64,000 bases of DNA from NCBI GenBank assembly GCA_014549065.1, contig JACDOX010000141.1, forward strand, positions 1,402,884-1,466,883, written 5' to 3'. The notes beneath the pieces are model-generated. The model worked only from the letters and a program-made list of their open reading frames with translations. It was not told where the DNA came from and searched no databases. Shown here piece by piece: positions 13,661 through 23,914 of the stretch. The stretch is from Cardinalis cardinalis. Its lineage: Eukaryota; Chordata; Aves; Passeriformes; Cardinalidae. How positions within the stretch are numbered: position 1 is the stretch's first letter; every line of letters begins with the position of its first letter. The translations under genes were made by a program, and so were the position numbers.

Positions 13661-16600
13661 AATTAGTAATCTTCGGCCTAATTTATACACTGAAAGTGCA
13701 GAAGGAATATCTTCTATTAAGGAGGGCTAAAATACATATTTCGACATATTATATGGAGTAAAAATTATATTAAAATGTAATCATAATTTTTTTGTTTTAA
13801 AATGTTTTTGACGGTGGAATCTGGGACTGCCCATGAGAGAAGAGGAAGAGTTTTGTCATTGATTAAATCATGGTTAATTGGAAAGAGACAAAACACAGAA
13901 ATTTAGAAAAAGCAGGACAAAGATACCTTGATGAGACTAAAAAAGAAATAAAAATAAGGCAAAGCAAACCATGATTTTACATGTGGCTGTTGGGCACCCT
14001 TGACTGTTCATTAGTGAGGGTGAGGCATCAGCAGAATAAAAAACATGGGCAACTTACTTTGCAACTACCCAGTATATTTCTTGCTGATGGAAAATGAGAG
14101 TGAAAAAAATCTTATGGGGATGATCTGATCTAATACTGTATATTTTACTTTCACATTATTCAAAGGGAAATATAATTGTCTAATACAAGCCCTTGCTCTA
14201 AAATTTAAAAATGCAATGACTACCTCTGAATTTAAAACTTTAACAGATCTATAAAATAATTTAGTATCCATTCTAATGCAATGTTAGAATATTTAGTACC
14301 TATTTTAATTTAATATTAAAATATATGGACATAACTGTGACCAGTTTTATACACGCGTAGGGTTTAGAATCTTCAAAAATCTTTTTAAAATAGTTAAGGG
14401 AATATTAGAAGGTAAGGGAATATTAGAAGGGGAACATGAGGAGCAACCACTAGTTTTAGACGTATCAGTACAAGAAAAGTGTGTTACATGCAAATTTGGT
14501 GCTAAATAACGTGTGTTAGCATGTTGTTCCACAAACCTGACTCATACAGACTTATTTTAAAGCAATAAAATTGTTTATTTAAAAATCACATTGAACAGAG
14601 ATTCAAGGACAGAAAGAATCAGACATATTATAGGCCCTTGTATTTGCCTCAGACTTAAATCTAAATGTTTTATTTGGTTAAAGCAGNATAGTCTTCACCT
14701 AATTAAAAGACAGATTCAGAGTTTCTTTGAGAACCTGAAGGGGTGATGAATTTATCATTGTTTCTCACAGCTTGTTCTATAGCTATAGTATTGAAAAATA
14801 CCTACTGTACTTACAATGTAAGGAGTTTTAGTGGCAGTCTTCAGAAAGGCCATGAAATGTTTCTCCACTAGACTGAAAATTAGAAATTTTCTCCAGTTTC
14901 CAAGCACAGGGCTTTTTTCTATAAGTTTTATACTTTTGGGCTTAATTTTAGTCTCTGAGCATAAAGAGGTGATACAGTATTCTTTTATCACTTTTATCTA
15001 TACTATACATGCGAACAATTTAATCTCTGTTCTCCTAACCACTACTTATTTCTACATATAACAAATAAAGAGAAAAACCCTTTTAAATGCAATGTGGTGT
15101 TGTGTGTATGCGTGATAGTGACTTATCTATTTTATGACCTTTTAATTATTTTGAAAATAAATATTTTCAAGGGTACAATCCCAGTTTTGAAAGTGTTGCT
15201 TATATATCTAATTTCTAAGCATACAACTACTGAGGCAGATATACAAAAGCACTTACTTTTATCAAACTTTAACATTCTCAAAGAAAGAATTCACATTTGT
15301 TTGACAAGACTTTATCTTCCAAAAACCTTCTGCTTTGAATTCTAGTAGCAATGCTCTGCACTCAAAGCTTTTGAACTGTTATGTATAGAAACCCACCTCA
15401 CCATTCTATTAACTTCTCTTTTACAACACAGGTCACGTTGCTTGGTTGTTTTTTTTTTCTTTTTTTAAGCTTTAATATTACATTCACTGCTTCTAGGAGT
15501 TTCTAGAGTGTTCCAAGATTCCCCTAAAATGAATACCTTATATGTCTACTTCTGAATTGATTTCATCTGAATCAGCTGCTTTCAAAATTCATCATAAAAA
15601 TACCACTTGATGCTTTCCTTAGAAACTAATTGCTTGGAAAATACTTCACCATCATTATGAAGTACAATGCACTCTCCTACTTCATTCCAGAAACAGAAAT
15701 GAAATAGATATTGAGTACTTTCTTTTTTTTCTGTCAGTACTAGCAATTTAGTTTTCTTAAAATTTTAATGGTATCATTTTTATATATATAAGGAGATACC
15801 CTTTTTCTTCCTGCCTAATATAATTCAATGCATATGTTATGTCCTTAGCTAAGCCAGAAATTGTTCCTTGGTCTCACTTCCACTCTACTTCATAGCTTCT
15901 AGTTCGAATCAAATATATTTTCCTGCCTACATTTTACACTGTGATATTATAAATGTGTTTTTTCCAGCTGGTGTTCTTGTGTTGTTGCCCAATAAAGTTG
16001 GGGTTTTAGAAGCTGCTTTCCTCAATCATGGTACAGTGGCTATTTGGCTGGCTACTAAGCTTCCTCTTCTTTAATTTCCCTTTTAGTCACAATCTCATAT
16101 CTATTTACACTTAATCTCCAACATGTTTGACTTTCAGAAATTAACCTCTTTCANGAACCAATTCTCCACATTAATGTTAAGGACCTTCCACTCTTTACCA
16201 ACAGTAAGTATGAGCAACTTAAGAACACTGGTCCAATGGTAACTGTAAACTTTCATTACAATGATTAATTCATCTTTATCTCGCCCAATAAAGTCCAAAG
16301 ATAACTGAATGCATATATAGTATCTAGTTATACATCTCCTAAACTTAATTCCCAAATAGTAATTCAATCTTTCTTAAGAATGAAAGAAATTTAAAAAAAT
16401 AAAATTATAGAAATCATAAATTTTAGATTTAGAAGAGAAATAGTCTAATCACATATTTTTCCCCATAGCTATAAACAGATTGTCTATATACCAAATTTCA
16501 GTTAATGAAAATGAGCGCATGCAGAAATAATTGAAGACTAGGCAGTCCATGACCAAGGGATTACTAGGATTTCAAAAAGAAAGTTGTTTTCAATATCTCC

Positions 16601-17552
16601 ATTAAAATATTATACAATACAGTTCTTCTACATGGCAATCTAGTAACTTCACTATATATATATACCTATATATAGAGGTCATGTGTATATAAATAATCCT
16701 GCAAACATTTCATTATTTCATTTTAGCAGCTATTTGTCTGTGCACACTGGAGCAATACAGACCATATGTCTGAAAAACATACTAGTTTCAGATCCAACAG
16801 TCCAACAGTGCTGAATGCAACAAAAGTGTGATTTCAACCCTTTATATGAAGCCAACAGGTACACTAATTTCAGAAAAAATAACCAAAATAAACTAAAATG
16901 AAAATTATAACATTTATTTGAAATGTGATAGAAATCCAAACATTTTCTATTTATAAATGTCTAATATCTATCATTGTATCAAAATTCCAGTTGTGAAATG
17001 TATGACTTCAGACAAGTAATTTTAATATTTAAGTTCTCTTTCAGATACCTCTGTTATAGATGAGCTTTCATCTCTAAATTTTGCTTGTTAACATAAGCCC
17101 TNCCTAGTACAGTGACAGATAGTTTCCGTTGCAACTTCTGGATTTCATGCACTCATAATCCTTTGAAGCCTTGCTGACGGCTTTTTCTAAGAGTGGTTTT
17201 TTTTCTAAAGAGGGTGTAGTTTTGTAAGGCACTCAGGAGGGATGCTACAATTCCTGTATGAGTTGTAGAAGACGTTCCAAAACCANGTAACAGCAGACAG
17301 ATTGGACCAAATCAAAGACATTTCTCACTCAACAACCCTCCCTGTCAAAAAGCTGTTGGCCATGTAAGGTGAAGTTTAAGCGTAGACAAGCATATAATGA
17401 TTATTTGCTTGAAAACTCAACATCTGGCACAACAAGGGTAAAAACAGAGTTTGGGTCAAAGGTGTTGCNGATGTTTTCATATCCTTCACTGTATTCCTTC
17501 CTAAGAAAATTTCAGCACAATTAAACTGTCAGCATTCATTATATATATATAC
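13661..17552. other. AT-rich non-coding stretch
   Basis: No gene is recognised. It contains a perfect 18-bp tandem duplication at 14,395-14,430 and several short TA runs near 15,780 and 16,650. The 68-codon frame at 15,868-16,074 has no recognisable domain. Confidence 0.6.
14395..14430 (+). repeat. Perfect 18-bp tandem duplication
   Basis: The unit TAAGGGAATATTAGAAGG is present twice without mismatch, which suggests a recent slippage event. Confidence 0.9.
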
Positions 17553-17576
17553 ATTTGAATATATATATATTCAAAT
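17553..17576. repeat. 24-bp perfect palindrome with TA core
   Basis: Arms beginning ATTTGAAT flank an alternating TA core, and the whole 24 bases equal their own reverse complement. It lies about 180 bp upstream of the CR1 5' truncation point. It could extrude as a cruciform; no function is implied. Confidence 0.9.
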
Positions 17577-17759
17577 TGCAACAAATCCCTATCACTTTCA
17601 ATCATCTTTATATTCCAGTGATTTAGAAAGGCTGTCTTCATCTTTTCCTAGATTTTTGCATCTATTAATCTGAGGTTTCCTGCTTAACAGTGTCTATAAT
17701 NATATATATAGGGTGTGGCCCCTTATATGCCTTTGTCAGTAACACGTAGGACAGTAGCA

Positions 17760-18666
17760 TTGAGGGCACCCTTAGCAAGTTTGCTGACAGCACCAAACTC
17801 TGTGGTGCAGCTGACACGCTGCAGGGAAGGGATGCGCTGGGGGACCTGGACCCAGGCTCGAGACGTGGGACTCTGCAAACCTCATGGAGTTCAACAGAGC
17901 CAAGTGCAAGGCTGTGTGTGTGGGCAATCCCAGGCACAAATACAGGCTGGGCAGGGAATGGATTGAGAGCAGCCCTGAGGAGAAGGACTTGGGGGTGCGG
18001 GTGGATGAGAAGATTGACACGAGCCAAAAAATGTGCACTTGCACCCCAAAAAGCCAAACGTGTCCTGGGCTGCACCAAAAGCAGCATGGTTGGCAGAGTG
18101 AGGGAGGGGATTCTGCCCCTCTACTCTGCTCTCATGAGACACCACTTGGAATCCATCCAGTTCTTTGGGATCTCACGTAAGGAAGACATGGACCTGTTAG
18201 AATGAGTCCAGAGGATGCTACCAAGATGATTAGAGGAACGCCTCATAGGAGCGCCTCTCCTATGAGGACAGTCAGAGATAGTTGGGGTTTTTCAGCCTGG
18301 AGAAGGTTCCAGGGAGACCTTACAACAGCCTTCCAGTACCTAAAGAAAGCTTGCAAGCGAGAGGGATAGGGACTTTTTACAAGGGCATATAGTTTTAGGG
18401 CAAGAGAGAATGGCTTTAAACAGAAAGAGGGCAGGTTTAGAAAAGACATTAGGAAGAAATTCTTTACTGTGAAGATGATGAGGCACTGAAATAGGTTGCC
18501 CATACAAGTTGTAGCTGACTCATTCCTGAAAGCGTTCAAGACCAGACTGAATGGGGCTTGAGCAACTTGGTCTAGTGGAAGGTATCCCTGCCCATGGCAT
18601 GGGTGGGGATAGAACTAAATGGTCTTTAAGGTCCATTCCAACTCAAACCACTCCATGATTCTACGA
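17760..18666 (+). mobile_element. CR1 LINE, 5'-truncated, with end of ORF2 and 3' UTR
   Basis: The left part encodes the C-terminal part of the CR1 ORF2 reverse transcriptase with frameshifts. It starts at motif C (KFADSTKL) and continues with MEFNRAKCKA near 17,884, YRLGREWIESSPEEKDLGV and later ILGC- and LPLYSAL-like pieces in a shifted frame. The usual FADD motif is FADS here, so the second catalytic aspartate is lost. From about 18,270 it matches the CR1 3' region (TTCAGCCTGGAGAAGG, GGAAGAAATTCTTTACTG, CATTCCAACTC), and it ends at CATGATTCTACGAT, the typical CR1 short terminal octamer. The 5' end is truncated, as usual for CR1. About 900 bp remain. No protein can be made from it. Confidence 0.93.
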
Positions 18667-19087
18667 TACCTCAAACAAGATCAGCAGAACATTTATAATG
18701 CAATGCACATCAGTTTCAACTTCAGACATGTTTTGCAGCAGTAGGCCACCCATCAACATCCTCATAAACTCACCAGTTTGGAAGCTTTTTTGATTAGAAA
18801 AAACCAGCTCTGACCTGGGCAGCACTATCCTGTGGACAAATGCCAGAGGATTATGACAATTACAATATATTGCAGTGAATTATATTCAAGCATCCTCAAA
18901 ATACACACAAAAGTACTCTTTTCAGCTTCCTTTGTCATGTACACATGACAAAAAAACTTGCCAGAGCATCTGACACGGATAAGGAGCTCCTCCTGGCTGC
19001 TGATGGACACTGGTGACACCTGGGGCCACACACAACTGTTTTGGAGTTACAATAATAATAATGGTCCATGTGATATCCCTATCTTTT
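18667..19087. other. Short spacer between two CR1 copies
   Basis: About 420 bp of non-repetitive sequence with no recognisable gene or motif. Confidence 0.6.
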
Positions 19088-19432
19088 ATAGAATAGAATC
19101 ATAGAATACATCAAGTTAGAAGGGACCCATCAGGATCATCAAGTCCAACTCCCTGCTCCTAAACTAAAACTAAAACTGAAACCGTATGACTTAGGAGTGT
19201 CATAAAGATGCTCCTTGAACTCTGACATGGTTGGTGCTGTGACCACTTCCTGGGGAAGCTTCTTCCAGTGATGACTGTGGTCTCAGCAAAAAACTTTTCC
19301 TAATGTCCAACCTGAACTTCCCTTGACAGCTTCATTCCATTTGCTTATGTCCTATTGCTTGTCAACAGAGAGAGATCAGCACCTGCCTCTCCAGTGTGCC
19401 TCTTTAGGAAGTTGTAGACTGGGATGAGGTCA
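19088..19432 (-). mobile_element. CR1 LINE 3' end, inverted
   Basis: The left boundary carries the terminal CR1 repeats in reverse (AGAATAGAATCATAGAAT), followed by GAAGGGACCCATCAGGATCA and AAGTCCAACTCCCTGCTC. It ends near GTTGTAGACTGGGATGAGG, where the element is 5'-truncated. About 345 bp remain, all 3' region and therefore non-coding. It points toward the CR1 at 17,760-18,666, so the two 3' ends face each other with about 420 bp between them. Confidence 0.9.
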
Positions 19433-21690
19433 GAAGTTGAAGATCTTCATAGTCGCCAGAAAAGAAACAGACAATTCCCACTACCAAAGGCAGCTGCTCT
19501 GTTTTATCTAGAAGCCATTGACCTGAACCTGTGGCTGTGTTTTTCTTTAGAAGAAATATTTTTTCCCCTAACCAAACAGGGAAAGTAAGAAGCAGTCAGA
19601 CCCTAAACTCACTATACAAATATATTCATATCACCTCAGCTTAAAGGTTTAATTCACAGGGAAGCAAATCATCATCTTCCAACAAAGCAGCCTTTTCTTA
19701 AAAGGTTAAAGATTTTATTTCTTTTATCCAGTCGTATGGTGTTTTTTAACGATTACATACCTGTTTATTGGCATCCATTTTCTTTAAAATATAAAACATT
19801 AGCACACCACCAATCACTTTTATATATTCAGCTTTGTTTATATAAACTGGAGAAGAGTCCAAAGAATGAATTCTCGAGTAACCCTTTCACAGGGCAAGGT
19901 AAATAACATGCCCTGATTATTGCACCTGAAAAAGGGAGAATTCGTGCCTTTTCTTGAGTTTNAAATGCCCAGAGTAGTAAAAATTTCAAATTCTGGCTAG
20001 CTGAAAAACCTATTCATTAAATCTTTATAAGACTGTAATAACTAAGTAAGATTTCATAACATATTAAATGTTATCTATCCATAAATTTAACATGCAGTCA
20101 TGTAGAATTCTTGAGTCTTTGTAACATGGCAACATGTGACTTTTGATACAATTTTAAAGTTCAAACTGCCCAATATATTCTTCCTAGTTTACTCACAGTT
20201 TTTCCTGACATATTTATAAATTGTGATCAAAAGCATTTCAGCTACCTGAAAAAAAATTGAAAAAGGAGTGGAAACTTGCTTGTACAGATGTGAAAGAAAA
20301 ATCCATCTTTTTTTGTAAAAAGCCTCCTACACAGATAACATGGCCAAGGGCAAAAAAATACGTTTTGTAGAAACTTCTTACTGACTAACTGTCTCTCTTG
20401 ATATTTAACTAGAACTTGGTCATATTTAACCAATTTGAAAATATTAACACATACACTTAATTTTCTGCTGAGATTGTCAGATGGATTTCTGAAAAACAAC
20501 ATATTTCATGGGATGTAGCCACATGCAATATTAGCAGCTCTCTAAACCCTTAAAAGTGTAATTTAAAGAGTCCAAACAAAACTCGGGCCATTACAAGAGA
20601 AAATAAAGAAAGGTACTTTAAATGTTGTATCAGTGTGTGTTGCTGGCAGCAGGGGGATGCTTTTATTATTTTTTTTTTAAGTAGTCTCAATTTGAAGCTC
20701 TTTAAAACTCCAAAATGCCAAGTGTGAGATCACAGGGATTTAAGTGATGAAAGAAGCCAATGAAGGCAAGTAAACAACACAAGATGAAATTTTAGGAAAC
20801 TAAAATTTTATAGTTTTGTCTTCCTTTTTCCTTTCTGTTTTTATTCCTTTTCTTATGCCTGCTTTTCTTTACTTTAGTTGTTCACTCCTTTCCACCTTAC
20901 ATATTTTTCAGTTTCCAGAACACAGAATANTATTCTGCTTGAATAATTCCAGTGATGAGTTAATATATTAAGTAGCCACCAAAACTGATTGTTAGTTTGA
21001 CTTAGTCAAATCAAAGNTCTTTTAAGGTGTATCAAGCAACCTAATGAATTCATTTCCATGGAAGGAGATATAATATGCTAGTATAGGATCAATTTTGTTA
21101 TGGGCTTACTTAAAAATAAAGAGTCTTGGTTTACATATAATGAAGTTGTTTTTTAAGACCTGTGTAACAGTTGAAATTTCACATGGTGTATTACAGTGTA
21201 AGTGTCAGATTAAATTTAACTGACATCACTCAGTGTCTTCTCACTGATGTGTACAACTGATGTTACAGGCCCTTCATTAATAAAACAGCATCTTCATTAA
21301 CCTCCCGTATTTTGAAAATGTAGTAGCTTATTTCAGTCAAAGACACTCTGTACTCCTCTGAACAAATACTTGCTGATCACAGAGTTTACAGATTAAAATA
21401 ACAGGTGGTCAACTTTTTAAATACTTCTCACTAAATGTTACCTCAAGTGGGTGGCATTCTTTCAGGCACGGAGCGCATCTGTCATTTGCATTTCATTGAC
21501 CTTGAAGCTTACTGGTTAGAGATGAAACTTCAGCTATTCAAAGCAGCCTGTTTAAAATATTCAAATAGATTTTTTTAAGTGCATTTCATTTTTTTAATTT
21601 CCTACTGTTCTTCTTCCATTGAGAAAGCACTGCCTGAACCCAAAGGGATTTCCACATCTACCTTTCATGCTTTTTGTTGCTACATGGCAG
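19433..21690. other. AT-rich non-coding stretch
   Basis: No gene or dated repeat is recognised. Two to three ambiguous bases and several poly-T runs occur. Confidence 0.55.
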
Positions 21691-21696
21691 TGACCG

Positions 21697-21990
21697 CTAG
21701 ATTGGCAAATAGAATAATTGCCTTTGAGAGATTTCTTTAAGGATGTTAAGAGCATGAACTTCACTCTTTTTAAGTAGCTTCTTAAATAAATGCTTCAAAA
21801 CAAAGTCAACTATTGATCCAATTCTTTGAATAAGAAGTTCTCCCCATTTGACAATAGCATTTACCACTGAAGACAAAATGTACATTAATCTTTCTAGTTT
21901 ATAGTCTTCAGTTGACAAAGGTAGAATTACAGAGTTGCAGCATAAAGAAAGATTTGTACCGTCTGTTTGAAATGAAGAATCTACATAAAT
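21697..21990 (-). other. Unassigned 97-codon open frame
   Basis: On the - strand the frame is open from 21,990 to the TAG at 21,697-21,699. The C-terminal two thirds read as a leucine-, isoleucine- and lysine-rich segment with amphipathic-helix character, for example ERLMYILSSVVNAIVKWGEL and FVLKHLFKKLLKK. The only in-frame ATG is internal, at the M of ERLMYIL. A possible acceptor (TTCATTTCAAACAG) precedes it. I recognise no family. In AT-rich DNA a frame of this length can occur by chance. It lies within the possible 3' UTR of the small - strand gene model, in another frame. Confidence 0.2.
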
Positions 21991-22954
21991 TCATTGACTG
22001 ACTTAAAAGCAATCTTTACATCTCTATGTCTTGTCACCTGAACAGAAACAGGAGTATAATTTATGCTTTCTTTCCTAGTAATATTATTGAATAACTGTTT
22101 ACTTTCTAACCCCATTTTTTATTTCCCTGTTTGTTTATTGTAGTGATGGTTTGGTGGGTTTTTTGTTGGGTTTTTTTTTGTTTGTTTGTTTTCCTGGAAG
22201 TGAAAAGGAACATCCAGAATGCCTGTTTACTGCCNGGAGAGAAGGGTGGCAATTTTAGCCAGAAAAAAACAACCAACCAGATAACACACACACCCACCCC
22301 CATATACNGTTCCCAAATATTTTGAAGAGTTTGCACCAACTTCACAGATTTTACACTTCTGTTGCCTTCCACGGGCACATCTACTTTCTAAAAGGAGAGA
22401 GATGGAAGAGAAGACACGAATATCAATATTCTGTCTGTCACGTGTGCGTATAGCAGTATAAAAACAGCCACTGTGGGACGGTAGTATTTTTTCCGCTGTC
22501 AGCTGCAACGAGAAACTGAGCTAGGACAGATACTGCAGGAGCAGTGAAAGGAAACCTTCATGGAGTCTTACCTTCTCAGCTTTTAACTTATGCTCCCTTT
22601 CCTTAAAATAACCAGAGAGGTGTTCTTGGCCCAAAGGAATGGACAGGTGAGACCTACTCTGTTGCTCGAGTTGCACGTGGATTTAGGAGACGGGGGAGAA
22701 AAAGGGCAACAAACCAGCAAACAAAGGTTCAGCTCTCATAAGACACAGGCAAAATAAAGCTTGCGCTGCACTGATCACGCATAAGCTTGAGGAAAACGAA
22801 AATGCGCTGCACACAAAGTACACTGCGGCTAGCGAGTCTAGGGTCTCCTTGAAAGCAAGCTGCGTGCAACNCTGCCAGAGACACACGTACGTAAACACAC
22901 AGAGGCACTTACACCCCCCGCTCTGCCAGGATGCGCACACCGCGAGCGCGGCAT
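21981..22954 (-). CDS. Candidate small three-exon gene, divergent from the CpG island
   Basis: This is a model read from splice signals, not a recognised gene. Exon 1 coding part is 22,954-22,913: ATG with A at -3, 14 codons starting MPRSRCAHPGRAGG, followed by a consensus donor GTAAGTG. Exon 2 is 22,658-22,572 (or from 22,664): 29 codons, including SIPLGQEHLSGYFKEREHKL, ending AAG before the donor GTAAGA. Its acceptor (CAACAG) is weak and about 25 bases from the pyrimidine run. Exon 3 is 22,037-21,981: strong acceptor CTCCTGTTTCTGTTCAG, then 18 codons VTRHRDVKIAFKSVNEFM and TAG. All three pieces join in phase 0 and give about 61 residues, basic, with no signal peptide or membrane segment. 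Two donors and one acceptor are good, but the phase agreement could be chance. A non-coding divergent transcript using some of these sites is an equally fair reading. Confidence 0.22.
22141..22197 (+). repeat. G/T-rich low-complexity tract
   Basis: Runs of T interrupted by GG and GTTT units. About 70 bp further on, an A/C-rich tract at 22,262-22,302 is its rough complement. The two tracts could fold back weakly. Confidence 0.7.
22439..22463 (+). promoter_or_regulatory. Possible TATA promoter with palindromic E-box
   Basis: A CACGTG E-box at 22,439-22,444 is followed by TATAAAA at 22,457-22,463 on the + strand. A start site would be expected near 22,488. The spacing is suitable for a core promoter, and the CpG island lies about 450 bp downstream. 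A second CACGTG lies at 22,674-22,679. A transcript from here would meet a short frame at 22,560 (ATGGAGTCT, eight codons). In AT-rich DNA a TATAAAA string is common, so this is tentative. Confidence 0.3.
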
Positions 22955-23177
22955 CTTCTCCTGCGCCCCCGCTCCCGCCCGGGGCCGCCGGGCGCACGTT
23001 CCGGGCGCCGCCGCTGCCGCACCGCGGCCGAGCCGCTCCCGCCGCAGCGCGGCCGCCGGAGCTCCCCACGGCCGAGGGCCGCAAAACAGCGCCGGAGGGG
23101 CCCCTGGCTCTTGGCGGCAGCAGCCCGGTACATGCCGGCTACCCACTTGCCCGGCCCCGATCACCAGCCATCCCCTG

Positions 23178-23246
23178 CCCGGCTGCCCTGTCCCTGCGGT
23201 GACCGGCAGGATCACCCGGCTGCCCTGTCCCTGCGGTGACCGGCAG
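23178..23246 (+). repeat. 37-bp tandem duplication in the CpG island
   Basis: Two nearly identical copies begin CCCGGCTGCCCTGTCCCTGC, at 23,178 and 23,215. The second copy is slightly shorter. It expands a CG-rich part of the island and may vary in copy number between individuals. Confidence 0.9.
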
Positions 23247-23480
23247 TATCGCCCTCCTGCCCCCGCTGCCCGGTGCGGAGGACGGGGCATCCGGGAGCAC
23301 CTCCCGCCCGCTCTCCGCTATCTCCGGGCAGCGGTGCGGCGGCTGCCCCGCTCCCGCCCGCCTCCGCTCCCGCCTCCCCGCGGCGCGCCCGCCCCTCGCC
23401 CGGCACCCGGCGCTGCCGCCGGCCGCAGAGCAGCCCGGCCGCGCTGTGCGACGCGCTGGGACCGCGGCTGTCTGCGCGGC

Positions 23481-23581
23481 GTGAGGGAGGGGAGGGAAGG
23501 CCGGGGAGAGGGGAGGGATAGGGGAAGTGAAAGGGAAGGGGGGGTGTGTGGAAGGGGAGGAGGGGAAGGAGGGGGGAGAAA
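23481..23581 (+). repeat. G-rich polypurine tract with G-quadruplex potential
   Basis: About 100 bases of GGGA/GGAGG runs on the + strand include many separate tracts of three or more G. They are followed at 23,582-23,598 by an AAATAAATAAATAA microsatellite and then a CCAAT box at 23,606. G-quadruplex or R-loop formation at promoters is known for such tracts. Here it would lie just upstream of the inferred + strand exon. Confidence 0.85.
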
Positions 23582-23614
23582 TCAAATAAATAAATAACCT
23601 CCGCACCAATAAGA

Positions 23615-23914
23615 GAGGCAGCGGCTGCCGAGAAGGCTGGGATCGGATGGGAGAGGTCCTTCTTGGGCTCTATTTGTTTGTTTGTGACTGGAGCTGCAAA
23701 GTTCAGAGCCAAACGTGTTGCTTGCCNGCGGCGGCGACCGCCCCGCTTCACCTGCTCGGTTGACGGGTGTCTGCCCGGGGCAGCCCCGCTGCTCTGCGGG
23801 CCCTCTGCCCGGCATCCTGCCTGCTGCTGGGGCCGACGGACGGCACAGGAGCGCGGGGCTGCGTCCCTCGCCCGCCCGCCTTCCCCTCCGCGCCTGCCGG
23901 AGGGCAACGGACAG
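23615..23914 (+). other. Probable 5' non-coding first exon of an unidentified gene
   Basis: The right edge is clear: GGACAG followed by GTGAGTG at 23,915 is a near-perfect vertebrate splice donor. The left edge is a guess, placed just after the CCAAT box (23,606) and an AT-rich TATA-like AAATAAATAA run. Inside, an ATG at 23,647 opens a 38-codon frame (MGEVLLGLYLFVCDWSCK...) that stops before the donor, so it would be an upstream ORF and the main start codon would lie in a later exon outside or deep inside the window. The host gene cannot be named from an untranslated exon. If the model holds, the following 40 kb is intron 1, which suits the lack of exons there. A donor-like CAGGTGGAG at 24,663 is a less likely alternative. 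Confidence 0.45.
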
